A stretch of 64,000 bases of DNA from Pontibacter beigongshangensis (lineage in GTDB: Bacteria; Bacteroidota; Bacteroidia; Cytophagales; Hymenobacteraceae), in assembly GCF_014332515.1 (NCBI RefSeq), contig NZ_VFSD01000001.1, forward strand, positions 372,001-436,000, written 5' to 3'. The position numbers and the translations under genes were made by a program. Positions 6,680-14,011 of the stretch are shown here, in pieces. The notes beneath the pieces are model-generated. The model did not search any database, was not told the origin of the DNA, and worked only from the letters and a program-made list of their open reading frames with translations. How positions within the stretch are numbered: position 1 is the first letter of the stretch; each line of letters begins with the position of its first letter.

Positions 6680-6919
6680 TTAGGCGGCTATTAGGTTTCT
6701 ATGTTCTTGAAGGATGGATTTCAGCAGGGCAAGCGTTTCATGGTAGTATTCCTCGTTGTTGTGCAGGCTTCTGGCAAGAATGTACTCCTTGCCTTCCGTC
6801 ACATTCACATTCAGCGGGTATTTGTCTTTCCCCAGGTAGGATACCAGCACATTCAGATGGGTTTCCTCGTCTATCTGCATACAGACAGACAATATTTCAA
6901 GTGTTAATTGCTTTTCCAT
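6680..6919 (-). CDS. Hypothetical protein (79 aa)
   Basis: 79 residues, acidic and soluble, with alternating strand and helix character (HLNVLVSYLGKDKYPLNVNV, then a C-terminal helix). Its start codon overlaps the stop of the 36-aa membrane ORF (TAATG). Not recognised. Confidence 0.5.
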   Translation of the reverse strand: MEKQLTLEILSVCMQIDEETHLNVLVSYLGKDKYPLNVNVTEGKEYILARSLHNNEEYYHETLALLKSILQEHRNLIAA

Positions 6920-7029
6920 TATGGCAGGATGTTATTGGTGATTACTACATAGATCAGGTAGGACACAAAGGCGGCGGCGGCGGTGGCTGTAATCCAAAAG
7001 GCGGCTCTTTCTTGTTTCTGGTCGGTCAT
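6919..7029 (-). CDS. 36-aa single-helix membrane micro-protein
   Basis: A 36-codon ORF consisting of a charged N-terminus (MTDQKQERAAF) and one transmembrane helix with a polyalanine run (WITATAAAAFVSYLIYVVI). The stop TAA overlaps the following ATG (TAATG). Such micro-proteins are easily missed by annotation; the function is unknown. Confidence 0.45.
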   Translation of the reverse strand: MTDQKQERAAFWITATAAAAFVSYLIYVVITNNILP

Positions 7030-7045
7030 GGTTGGAATAATTTTA

Positions 7046-7234
7046 TTAGGCTGCTTGATTGTTTTGTTGACTGATTAATTTCTCTACTGCGTATTGGTGG
7101 GCCTCTCTGACTACCTGGCAATCATCTAAGATGGTTTCTCTGGTTATCCCCAGGTATTCCAGCACGTAGGCATCGTAGGCTTCCCGGTTGCCCTCTATGG
7201 CTTGCAATCGTTCTAGGACTGTGGCTTTCTTCAT
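7046..7234 (-). CDS. Hypothetical helical protein (62 aa)
   Basis: 62 residues, almost wholly helical, acidic in the first half (LERLQAIEGNREAYDAYVLE), ending in glutamine/asparagine-rich residues. Not recognised. It lies between the helix-turn-helix gene and the membrane micro-protein in the early operon. Confidence 0.45.
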   Translation of the reverse strand: MKKATVLERLQAIEGNREAYDAYVLEYLGITRETILDDCQVVREAHQYAVEKLISQQNNQAA

Positions 7235-7247
7235 AGTGTATTCTGTA

Positions 7248-7547
7248 CTAGGCGGCTTTATTCAGGGTGTAATTGCTTCTCTTTTCAATCCGGCGCTGGC
7301 GCTTGTGGTTTACCAAGTCTTCCCGTGAGAAAGAAATGGTCTTGCCGTGCTTCGTGTAGGGGATCTGGTTGCCCCTTACCAGCCGCTCCAGCTTTGAGAC
7401 CGAGCATCCGAGGAACCTGCTGGCGGCGGAATACCCCTTGATCTCGTCGTCTACCTGCGAGAGGTAGTCAGAAACAAACTCTTTGAACTCCCGAAGCTCA
7501 TTCCGAAGCTCCCTGTTCTCCTGTTGGATTTGCTCTAAGATTCCCAT
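7248..7547 (-). CDS. Helix-turn-helix DNA-binding protein (HTH_17/excisionase-like)
   Basis: 99 residues from the ATG at 7547 (MGILEQIQQENRELRNELRE), preferred because upstream in-frame codons extend toward the preceding gene with no protein-like signal. An N-terminal coiled coil is followed by a compact MerR/excisionase-like fold: GYSAASRFLGCSVSKLERLVRGNQIPYTKHGKTISFSREDL, where the turn, the wing and the closing helix are recognisable. Such proteins act as excisionases or early regulators, and a partner role with the integrase at 10248 is possible but not shown. The basic C-terminus may add DNA contacts. Confidence 0.7.
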   Translation of the reverse strand: MGILEQIQQENRELRNELREFKEFVSDYLSQVDDEIKGYSAASRFLGCSVSKLERLVRGNQIPYTKHGKTISFSREDLVNHKRQRRIEKRSNYTLNKAA

Positions 7548-7587
7548 TGTTATTCTCTTTCTATTTTTAAGTGAGGGATTTGCTCTG

Positions 7588-8334
7588 TTATTGGCGGCTT
7601 TTGTTTCTAACAAGGGCTTGTGCTACAATTTGACTAGAGGCGTAACACTCATATTCGCATGGCTTATTACCTCTAATATTCTTTGCCTTGATGTTTTCGG
7701 CTGCCATTAACTCAGCGAAGCGCATTCCGGCAAGTTCTAACTCGCTCATGTGTTCGCGGGTGTTCGTTTTTACTGGAAGGTTTTTCTTTTGCCTTACCAC
7801 TTCAGCACCGCCTCCATACATAGGCATGTAAATAGCATTTGTGCAAAGCTTAAACCCGCTCCCTTTAACATCATGCGCGGCAAGGGTTGCAGTGAAATGG
7901 TTTCTGGCAGCAATAGTAAGTAACCGTTGATTTACCCATGCATCGCTTTTGCCTTTTTTGTTCCATGTTTTTCTTGCACGATCAACAGCCAGTTCAGGGT
8001 TCTTTTCCTCTTCAATTCGCTCGAAGAATACTTGATTGACAGCAACACCCAATTCAGGAGATAAGTACTGAGCATATTCTAGGGCTACTTGCTTATGTGC
8101 ATATGTGCCACCTCCTTTACCTCTTTTTGATTTTATAATAACGCTCCTGGCGTTATTTAAGAATTTACAAGCTGCATTGATAAAAGCCTTTGTACTATCA
8201 ATTTCTTGCCACCTGTATGGTGTTTTGCTTGATTCAGATCCAGCGGCTTTGTGTAAGTCATTTAGACAGATATTACCGTCTTTGTCAGTGCGTACCTGTA
8301 CGCCGTTAGTGAACATTATTAATTCCTTGTTCAT
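7588..8334 (-). CDS. KilA-N domain protein
   Basis: 248 residues from ATG 8334, just after the stop of the preceding gene; an ATG at 8346 would add four residues. The N-terminal half is a KilA-N domain: ICLNDLHKAAG, a central helical part, then GKGGGTYAHKQVALEYAQYL and a helix ending NQVFFERI. KilA-N domains bind DNA and occur in phage antirepressors and host-takeover proteins. The C-terminal half (from about 125) resembles the conserved extra domain seen in some phage KilA-N proteins but is not named here. As second gene of the early operon it is probably an early regulator. Confidence 0.75.
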   Translation of the reverse strand: MNKELIMFTNGVQVRTDKDGNICLNDLHKAAGSESSKTPYRWQEIDSTKAFINAACKFLNNARSVIIKSKRGKGGGTYAHKQVALEYAQYLSPELGVAVNQVFFERIEEEKNPELAVDRARKTWNKKGKSDAWVNQRLLTIAARNHFTATLAAHDVKGSGFKLCTNAIYMPMYGGGAEVVRQKKNLPVKTNTREHMSELELAGMRFAELMAAENIKAKNIRGNKPCEYECYASSQIVAQALVRNKSRQ

Positions 8335-8335
8335 G

Positions 8336-8605
8336 TTAAGCAGCATTAGGGGTTAAAACTTTCATGGCTTCATCAAGAAGGGATTTTACAGGAGCAGCGG
8401 CTTTCCCTTTTCTGATAACTAGTTTCAGGAAAGCTTGCATGATCACATCGTTTTCTGACCTGCCGTGGGCTACATCATATATTTCCCGGTCGTTTTTCAC
8501 TACATAGCCATGCTCTGACGAAAGGATTTCCCTTATAGCAGGTGCATAGCCATGTCCAACTGTTTTCCGGAATTTTAATAATGTTTCTTTGTCTGGCTTG
8601 TACAT
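8336..8605 (-). CDS. Hypothetical protein, first gene of leftward early operon
   Basis: 89 residues from the ATG at 8605 (MYKPDKETLLKFRKTVGHG); an upstream TTG would lie too close to the promoter. It is small, basic and helical, and not recognised. The first gene after a repressor-controlled promoter is often a regulator (Cro-like), but no helix-turn-helix is convincing here. Confidence 0.55.
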   Translation of the reverse strand: MYKPDKETLLKFRKTVGHGYAPAIREILSSEHGYVVKNDREIYDVAHGRSENDVIMQAFLKLVIRKGKAAAPVKSLLDEAMKVLTPNAA

Positions 8606-8638
8606 ATTGAATTTTTGTTTATGTTTGTAATACTTTGT

Positions 8639-8669
8639 CAAAGGTAGTTCAATTTACGTGAACTTGCAA
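8639..8669 (-). promoter_or_regulatory. Leftward early promoter
   Basis: On the minus strand a perfect Bacteroidota -7 box TACCTTTG (plus-strand 8639-8646) lies 20 nt downstream of a TTG (-33 element, 8667-8669). Start of transcription would be about 8632, giving a leader of roughly 27 nt before the ATG at 8605. A GTTTAAAC palindrome at 8676-8683 next to the -33 box is a candidate operator for the divergent XRE repressor. Confidence 0.6.
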
Positions 8670-8710
8670 GCCAAAGTTTAAACAAAGTAAACAATTTTTC
8701 TAAAAAGTTC

Positions 8711-9130
8711 ATGGAAAACATACAAGCTTCTATAGGTCAGAGACTTAAAAAAGCTAGAGAATCGAGGGGGATGAGCCAAGACGAACTTGGTGTATTGATT
8801 GACAAGGGCAAGTCTGCCATATCTCAATATGAGAGCGGCAGGACTGCGATGACCACCACACTGCTTTATATGATCTGCGAACACCTGAAGTGTTCTGCTA
8901 GTTGGGTATTTACTGGTGAAGGGTCCATGACTGGCAACATAGATAACAGCAACAGCTTCACCATGCGCAACATGAAGGGGAATGGCAACACGGCAGGGAT
9001 TAACAACACCACAACACCTTCGATCGTGGATGAAAAGTGTCAGCAGGAACTAGAGAAAACAAGGGAGCGGTATTATAACCTGGAAACAAAATACCAGGAA
9101 CTTGTGGACAGGCTCCTGTCAAAAAGCTAA
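8711..9130 (+). CDS. XRE-family phage repressor
   Basis: 139 residues. Residues 8-62 form a Cro/C1-type helix-turn-helix domain (IGQRLKKARESRGMSQDELG, then KSAISQYESGR). An Asn/Gly/Thr-rich linker (about 78-105) leads to a C-terminal coiled coil (EKTRERYYNLETKYQELVDRLL) that probably mediates oligomerisation. There is no peptidase domain, so induction is not by LexA-type self-cleavage. It is divergent from the early operon and most likely keeps the leftward promoter silent in the lysogen. Confidence 0.85.
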   Translation: MENIQASIGQRLKKARESRGMSQDELGVLIDKGKSAISQYESGRTAMTTTLLYMICEHLKCSASWVFTGEGSMTGNIDNSNSFTMRNMKGNGNTAGINNTTTPSIVDEKCQQELEKTRERYYNLETKYQELVDRLLSKS

Positions 9131-9308
9131 ATCCCTTAGCAATCAGTTGTTTACACATTAAATAAATTTAATTATACTGGATAGCCTTTATTAAAGAGTG
9201 GAATATCTTTAATATAAATATTATTATAAACTGATATAAATATTGTGTTTCCATTTTGGGAATCGTAAGTTTAGCTGACAATATTATTAGCAAAGTTTAC
9301 CGCGCCGG

Positions 9309-9761
9309 ATGGATATTCCCACAACGAACTTAATTTTACAGACTGCTATTTTTTCTTTTTTGGTGGTGCCCCACATGTTTATCCTGTTGTATGGGGTTTA
9401 CCGGATATGGCGCAAGCAGGAGAAGAGGCGGGAGAAGCAGCGGCAGAGAGAGACAGAAAGCAAGTCCAATGATTTCCGATTCAATGATTTCGAAGGGGAT
9501 AATGCCAGCCTTGCCCTGAACAACAACCATGTCAGGGAGCAGCACAACCACAACCACAATTACAAGCCAAAGAGCAGCGAAGTGGCCGCGATTGAGGCCC
9601 TGCAGCAGGTAATTACCATATTGCAGAAGGAGAAGGAAGCACAGGCAGAGGTTATCGCTGCGCAGTCAGACGTAATCGACGGTCTGCGAAATGAGCTGTA
9701 CGAATACAAATTTTACAACCTCCCGCTTTGGGAATTAAACGAAAACAAACAAAAGACATGA
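9309..9761 (+). CDS. Membrane-anchored coiled-coil protein
   Basis: 150 residues. One N-terminal transmembrane helix (ILQTAIFSFLVVPHMFILLY), then a strongly basic stretch (RIWRKQEKRREKQRQRE), an Asn/His-rich linker containing NHNHNHNY and a C-terminal coiled coil (about 90-135). Not recognised as a family. Its end overlaps the start of the lipoprotein gene as ATGA, so the two are coupled. Expressed next to the repressor and away from the lytic operon, it may be a lysogen-expressed accessory protein; this is inference. Confidence 0.6.
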   Translation: MDIPTTNLILQTAIFSFLVVPHMFILLYGVYRIWRKQEKRREKQRQRETESKSNDFRFNDFEGDNASLALNNNHVREQHNHNHNYKPKSSEVAAIEALQQVITILQKEKEAQAEVIAAQSDVIDGLRNELYEYKFYNLPLWELNENKQKT

Positions 9762-10201
9762 GAAACCCTTTACTATTATTACCCCTACTTTTTATATTAT
9801 TAAGCTGCTCACAGGATGAAGATGTAACCCCGGCTATCAACAACCAACTGCAGGGCACATGGATAAAAGACATTATCCGTATCCAGTACTATGATGCGGC
9901 CGGAACGCTGGACTATGAGGACATTGTGACGGAAAACAAGGGCTATGTTTATGTGATTGGTGTAGATTCAATATCAGTTACAAGCCCGTACTATCAGGAG
10001 ACATTACCCTATGGAATTAGGAGAGTTGATGGGAAAGAGTATGTCTTTAGCCCTGATGACAATTCCGGGCAATGGGAAATAGTAACGCTTACAAACAACA
10101 AGCTTATCTGGCAACAACCTTACCACAGGCTCAATTATTCAAAAGGGGGTGCAAAGAAAACAGCCTCAAAGTCTTTATTAATAGAAGAGTTTGACAGGTA
10201 A
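9758..10201 (+). CDS. Lipoprotein of unknown function
   Basis: 147 residues from ATG 9758 (MRNPLLLLPLLFILLSCSQDED), chosen for its lipobox (LLSC) and the ATGA overlap with the preceding gene; a start 30 bases earlier would bury the signal peptide. The mature domain resembles the small beta-rich lipocalin-like lipoproteins common in Bacteroidota (LQGTWIKD, then alternating strands). It probably lies in the outer or inner membrane facing the periplasm. Together with the upstream membrane protein it forms a two-gene cargo unit between repressor and integrase, a usual place for lysogenic conversion genes. Confidence 0.65.
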   Translation: MRNPLLLLPLLFILLSCSQDEDVTPAINNQLQGTWIKDIIRIQYYDAAGTLDYEDIVTENKGYVYVIGVDSISVTSPYYQETLPYGIRRVDGKEYVFSPDDNSGQWEIVTLTNNKLIWQQPYHRLNYSKGGAKKTASKSLLIEEFDR

Positions 10202-10247
10202 TCAACGGCCTTTCTTTCATGTTCTTCGTGAACCTCATTAGCTTAAG

Positions 10248-11576
10248 ATGTCATCTGCCACCTACAAAGTTACCATACGCACCGACCAGGTAAACGAAGA
10301 GGGTAAGAGCGCCGTGCGAATCAGGATCACCAAAGACCGCAAGACCGCCTACTACCATTCCGGCATCTTCCTGAAGGCAAGCAAGGATGCCCGTAAGAGC
10401 GAATGGAACCCCAAAGCCACCACCGAGAAAAAGAACTGGGTATCCTCCAGGCACTACGACAGCGGCCCCCTCAACCATCGCATCAAGACCATCCTGGAGG
10501 GCCTGCAGGAGATCGAGACAAAGAACCCCGTCTTCAGCAGCCAGGAGATCCGCGACACCTACGGCCGGCCGGAAGAAAGGCACAGGTACGGCTTCATCGC
10601 CTTTGCAGAGGAGTGGATCAAGCGCAAGCGGAACCTGGGGCAGTACGGCAGCGCCAACACCTACCACGTGCAGCTCGGCTACTTCAAGCGCTTCTGGGGC
10701 GACCGGCCCGATGACCCCTCCAAGCTCACCCCCTACACCGTGTCGGAGTTCGTCTACTTCCTGCGCACCTGCGACACCCGGCGCGGGAAGGGCTGCGGCT
10801 ATGACCCCAAGACGATCAACGACGCTTTCGCCGTTTACCGCAGCTTCTTCAAGAATGCCATACTGGAAGGGTGGGCCTTGCCGGTGCCGAACCCTTTCGA
10901 CGTGCCCCCTGTCGAGGAGAAGCTCAAGCAACTGGAGCGGCCCGACGTTAACCAGACCTTAGGGCTGATGCACCTGGAGGGGCTTTCGCCTTTGCAGGTG
11001 CATGTGCGCAACCTGTTCCTGATGCAGTATTTCCTGCACGGGGCGCGTGTCTCGGAGGCTTACACGCTCAAATGGGAGAACGTGAACAGCACCCACATCA
11101 TTTTCAAGCCCAGGAAACGGGCAAAGGAGGTGAAGGTCATCCCCAGGCACGACGGCATCGAATGGATTTTGGCGCAATATTCCCGGCAGGGCAATTATAT
11201 TTTCCCGTTCTTTGCAGAAAAGCACGAAAAGGCGAAGGGCGAGGAACTGCGCCAGCTCATGCGCAACCTGAACACGCTTATTGCCAACACGCTGAAGGCA
11301 ATTGCTAAAAAGGCAGGGTTGCCGCACCTCACCTCCCACATGCAGCGGCACACGTTCGCCGACCACGCCTGGGAGCTGACCAAGAACATCCGGCAGGTGC
11401 AGGAGATGCTGGGGCACAGCGAGAGCAGGACGACGGAGGTGTACATGACCAAGCTCGGGCAGTTGAGCCAGGATGACCTGAGCAAGACCCTGTACGGCGG
11501 CGTTCAGGTAAACATCAGGAAAACAAATGTAAAGGATGACGCTGGAAACGAGGCGTCAAATGATGAAAAGGAATGA
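10248..11576 (+). CDS. Tyrosine recombinase/phage integrase
   Basis: 442 residues. An N-terminal arm-type domain (1-100) with the Bacteroidota pattern of an AYYHSGIFLK segment, a SAM-like core-binding domain (about 113-215), then the catalytic domain with Arg267 (HGARVSEA), His364 and Arg367 (HMQRH), His390 (LGHSESRTTEVYM) and nucleophile Tyr399. All expected catalytic residues are present. Base composition is visibly more GC-rich than the neighbouring prophage genes. The stop codon overlaps the start codon of mtaB, placing the integrase at the element-chromosome boundary. It should catalyse integration and, with an excisionase, excision. Confidence 0.9.
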   Translation: MSSATYKVTIRTDQVNEEGKSAVRIRITKDRKTAYYHSGIFLKASKDARKSEWNPKATTEKKNWVSSRHYDSGPLNHRIKTILEGLQEIETKNPVFSSQEIRDTYGRPEERHRYGFIAFAEEWIKRKRNLGQYGSANTYHVQLGYFKRFWGDRPDDPSKLTPYTVSEFVYFLRTCDTRRGKGCGYDPKTINDAFAVYRSFFKNAILEGWALPVPNPFDVPPVEEKLKQLERPDVNQTLGLMHLEGLSPLQVHVRNLFLMQYFLHGARVSEAYTLKWENVNSTHIIFKPRKRAKEVKVIPRHDGIEWILAQYSRQGNYIFPFFAEKHEKAKGEELRQLMRNLNTLIANTLKAIAKKAGLPHLTSHMQRHTFADHAWELTKNIRQVQEMLGHSESRTTEVYMTKLGQLSQDDLSKTLYGGVQVNIRKTNVKDDAGNEASNDEKE

Positions 11577-12940
11577 GTACAGATAGAAATGAAGGCATAA
11601 TTCCCCATAGTGCCGGACGGAGTAGAAAAGTCGCATTTTATACCTTAGGTTGTAAACTCAACTATTCCGAAACCAGCACCATTGGGCGCATTTTCCAGGA
11701 GCGGGGGTTTGAGAAGGTGGAGTTTACTGATACGCCTGACATTTACGTCATCAATACCTGCTCTGTAACAGACAATGCCGACAAGAAATGCAGGAAAATA
11801 GTGAAGGAGGCGCTCAAGCACTCTCCTGATGCCTTTATTACCATCGTGGGCTGCTATGCCCAGCTCAAACCCCAGGAAATTAGTGAGATTCCGGGCGTAG
11901 ACGCCGTACTGGGTGCCGCAGAGAAATTCCAGCTGGTCGATATTCTGGAGGGGTTCGAGAAAAAGGACAGGCCGCAGGTGCACGCCAGCGCCATCAGCGA
12001 GGCCAACACCTTCCATAACTCCTACTCTTTCGGCGACCGCACCCGCACCTTTCTGAAAGTGCAGGACGGCTGCGATTACTCCTGCACCTTCTGCACCATT
12101 CCGCTGGCCCGTGGCAACAGCCGCTCCGACACCATCGCTAACGTAGTGCGATCGGCACAGGAAATCGCTGAGTCCGGCGTGAAGGAAATTGTGCTGACTG
12201 GCGTGAACACCGGCGATTTCGGGCTGCAGGATGGCCAGCGCGTAGAAACCTTCTTTGAGCTGGTGCAGGAACTGGATAAGGTGGAGAACATAGACCGCTT
12301 CCGGATCTCCTCTATAGAGCCTAATCTGCTGAGCAACGATATTATCTCTTTTGTGGCGCAGAGCCAGCGTTTCATGCCGCACTTCCATGTGCCCTTGCAG
12401 TCGGGCTCCAACAAGATCCTGAAGCTGATGCGCCGCCGCTACCTGCGCGAGTTGTATGCCGACCGGGTGGCTGCCATCAAATCGCTGATGCCGCACTGCT
12501 GCATCGGCGTGGATGTGATCGTGGGCTTCCCGGGCGAAACCGAAGCGGACTTTCTGGAAACCTATAATTTCCTGAACGGGCTGGATGTAAGCTACCTGCA
12601 CGTGTTCCCCTACTCTGAGCGCGAAAACACCATGGCGCCCGGCATGGCCGGCAAAGTGAGCATCAAAGACCGGAACCGGCGGGCCGACATGCTGCGCATT
12701 TTATCTGAAAAGAAGAAACGCCATTTTTATGAGCAGAACATTGGCCGCGAGTTTACAGTTTTGTTCGAGGATGATGTGAAAGTGGGGCAAATGGAAGGTT
12801 GGACAGAGAATTACGTGCGTGTGGTGGCCAAGTACGATCCGGTTTTAATTAACGAGACCAAGCATGTGCGCCTTACCGCTATTAATGCCAGCGGCCTTAT
12901 GGAAGCTGAAGAAACTTACACCGAGATTTTAAAACATTAG
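11573..12940 (+). CDS. mtaB: tRNA t6A37 methylthiotransferase MtaB
   Basis: 455 residues. The N-terminal MTTase domain carries Cys27, Cys63 and Cys94 (TLGCKLNYSE, NTCSVTD, VGCYAQ), which hold one [4Fe-4S] cluster. The radical-SAM domain has Cys167, Cys171 and Cys174 (DGCDYSCTFC). A TRAM-like RNA-binding tail follows. The enzyme adds a methylthio group to t6A at position 37 of ANN-decoding tRNAs. Relatives typically begin within a few residues of KVAFYTLGCK; here about 18 extra residues precede it, and the ATG overlaps the integrase stop. The N-terminus may therefore be a product of phage integration. Confidence 0.92.
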   Translation: MSTDRNEGIIPHSAGRSRKVAFYTLGCKLNYSETSTIGRIFQERGFEKVEFTDTPDIYVINTCSVTDNADKKCRKIVKEALKHSPDAFITIVGCYAQLKPQEISEIPGVDAVLGAAEKFQLVDILEGFEKKDRPQVHASAISEANTFHNSYSFGDRTRTFLKVQDGCDYSCTFCTIPLARGNSRSDTIANVVRSAQEIAESGVKEIVLTGVNTGDFGLQDGQRVETFFELVQELDKVENIDRFRISSIEPNLLSNDIISFVAQSQRFMPHFHVPLQSGSNKILKLMRRRYLRELYADRVAAIKSLMPHCCIGVDVIVGFPGETEADFLETYNFLNGLDVSYLHVFPYSERENTMAPGMAGKVSIKDRNRRADMLRILSEKKKRHFYEQNIGREFTVLFEDDVKVGQMEGWTENYVRVVAKYDPVLINETKHVRLTAINASGLMEAEETYTEILKH

Positions 12941-12972
12941 GAAACCAATTAAATAAAATAAAAAACCAACCT

Positions 12973-13620
12973 GTGAAAGTAAGAAACTACGCTTTGGGCT
13001 TCACCATGACCGCCTTGCTGATGAGCGCCTGCCAAAATGACCAGAACAAGCAGGCAGACAAGACAGCCGCTGCTACCGTTGCACAACAAGCAGCTACAGA
13101 CACAACTGCTGCCGGAGATGTAACCGGCCTGGCTGCCTCTGAGAAAATCGTGTACATCAACACCGACACGCTGCTCACCAACTACCAGTATTTTAAGGAT
13201 GTAAGCTCCCGCCTTAAAAACAAAGCTCAAAAGACGGAGCAAAACCTGCGTTCTCAGGCAGAGGCCTTCCAGAAAGAAGTGGCCAAATACCAGCAGACAG
13301 GCGCCGGCATGACAGCCGAGCAACAAGCCTCCACAGAGCAAAAGCTTGCCCAGAAGCAACAGCAGATTCAGGAAAGAAGCCAGAAAGCAGGCAACGATAT
13401 CGCCACCGAAGAATCGGAGGAGATGAAAAAGCTCTATGACCGCGTGGAAGATTACCTTAAGATCTTTTGCGAGCAAAACGGCTACAAAATGGTGCTTAGC
13501 TACGCGCGTGGCAACAGTGCCATCTTGTATGGCGTTACCGACCTGGATGTAACCCCGGAAGTTCTGAAAGGCCTGAACGAAGAATACGAGCAGGAGAAGG
13601 CGGCAGCTAAAAAGAAATAA
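12973..13620 (+). CDS. OmpH/Skp-like lipoprotein
   Basis: 215 residues starting at a GTG (MKVRNYALGFTMTALLMSAC), supported by a lipobox with Cys20. After an Ala/Thr-rich linker the OmpH/Skp pattern appears: IVYINTDTLLTNYQYFKD, a long Gln/Lys-rich coiled coil (about 80-160) and a C-terminal strand segment (KMVLSYARGNSAILYGVTDLDVT). Skp-like proteins are periplasmic chaperones for outer-membrane proteins; being lipidated, this one would be membrane-anchored. It is the last gene before a strong terminator. Confidence 0.82.
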   Translation: MKVRNYALGFTMTALLMSACQNDQNKQADKTAAATVAQQAATDTTAAGDVTGLAASEKIVYINTDTLLTNYQYFKDVSSRLKNKAQKTEQNLRSQAEAFQKEVAKYQQTGAGMTAEQQASTEQKLAQKQQQIQERSQKAGNDIATEESEEMKKLYDRVEDYLKIFCEQNGYKMVLSYARGNSAILYGVTDLDVTPEVLKGLNEEYEQEKAAAKKK

Positions 13621-13640
13621 CCAAGCCAGTTTACTTACTG

Positions 13641-13682
13641 AAAGGCTGCAGCAGGGAACTCGATTCCTCTGCTGCAGCCTTT
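13641..13682 (+). terminator. Intrinsic terminator after the OmpH-like gene
   Basis: Perfect 14-bp arms AAAGGCTGCAGCAG and CTGCTGCAGCCTTT with a 14-nt loop, 20 bp after the stop codon. The following T run is short. Confidence 0.75.
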
Positions 13683-13901
13683 GATATTATTGGCAAAAAT
13701 GAGCTTTCAGAATTGCCGGAGGCTTATTGAAAGAGCAAATAAACTGCAGCCACCTGTTTTTGTTAGTTAAATTTTCTGTGCGGAATCACCTGAGTGCGCA
13801 CTTCACATTTTACACTATCGGCATATTTTGCGGAAAACAAGTTAGGATACCAGTGATTAGCCCTGGAATACGATACGGATAAAACTTTTCCAGAGCAGGA
13901 T

Positions 13902-13947
13902 AAATTATTCTAATAGAAAGAGCCCCCAGAGATGGAATAGCTGCTGA
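13902..13947 (-). repeat. CCGGAG dispersed repeat, copy 1
   Basis: Minus-oriented copy of an intergenic repeat family. The plus-oriented family pattern is GCAGCAG, a short A-rich spacer, ACCTCCGGAGGGGC, a T tract, then ATTnnAATAATTT. This copy has a degraded core (CTCTGGGGGC) but intact ends. It lies just 3' of the minus-strand permease gene. Confidence 0.65.
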
Positions 13948-14011
13948 TGCTCTCGCTGCCCCTCTTGTACTCTAAGGCTAACAAACAATTTCTAATTCTT
14001 AACTAATTAAC

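Noticed and set aside
10387-10962. Long plus-strand ORF (191 codons) in another frame of the integrase
   Set aside because: It has a Pro/Arg/Thr/Ser-heavy composition with no motif, as expected from a GC-rich shadow frame; the integrase motifs are in the true frame.
11645-12601. 318-codon minus-strand ORF opposite mtaB
   Set aside because: Antisense shadow of a GC-rich coding region with no motif; mtaB itself is complete.
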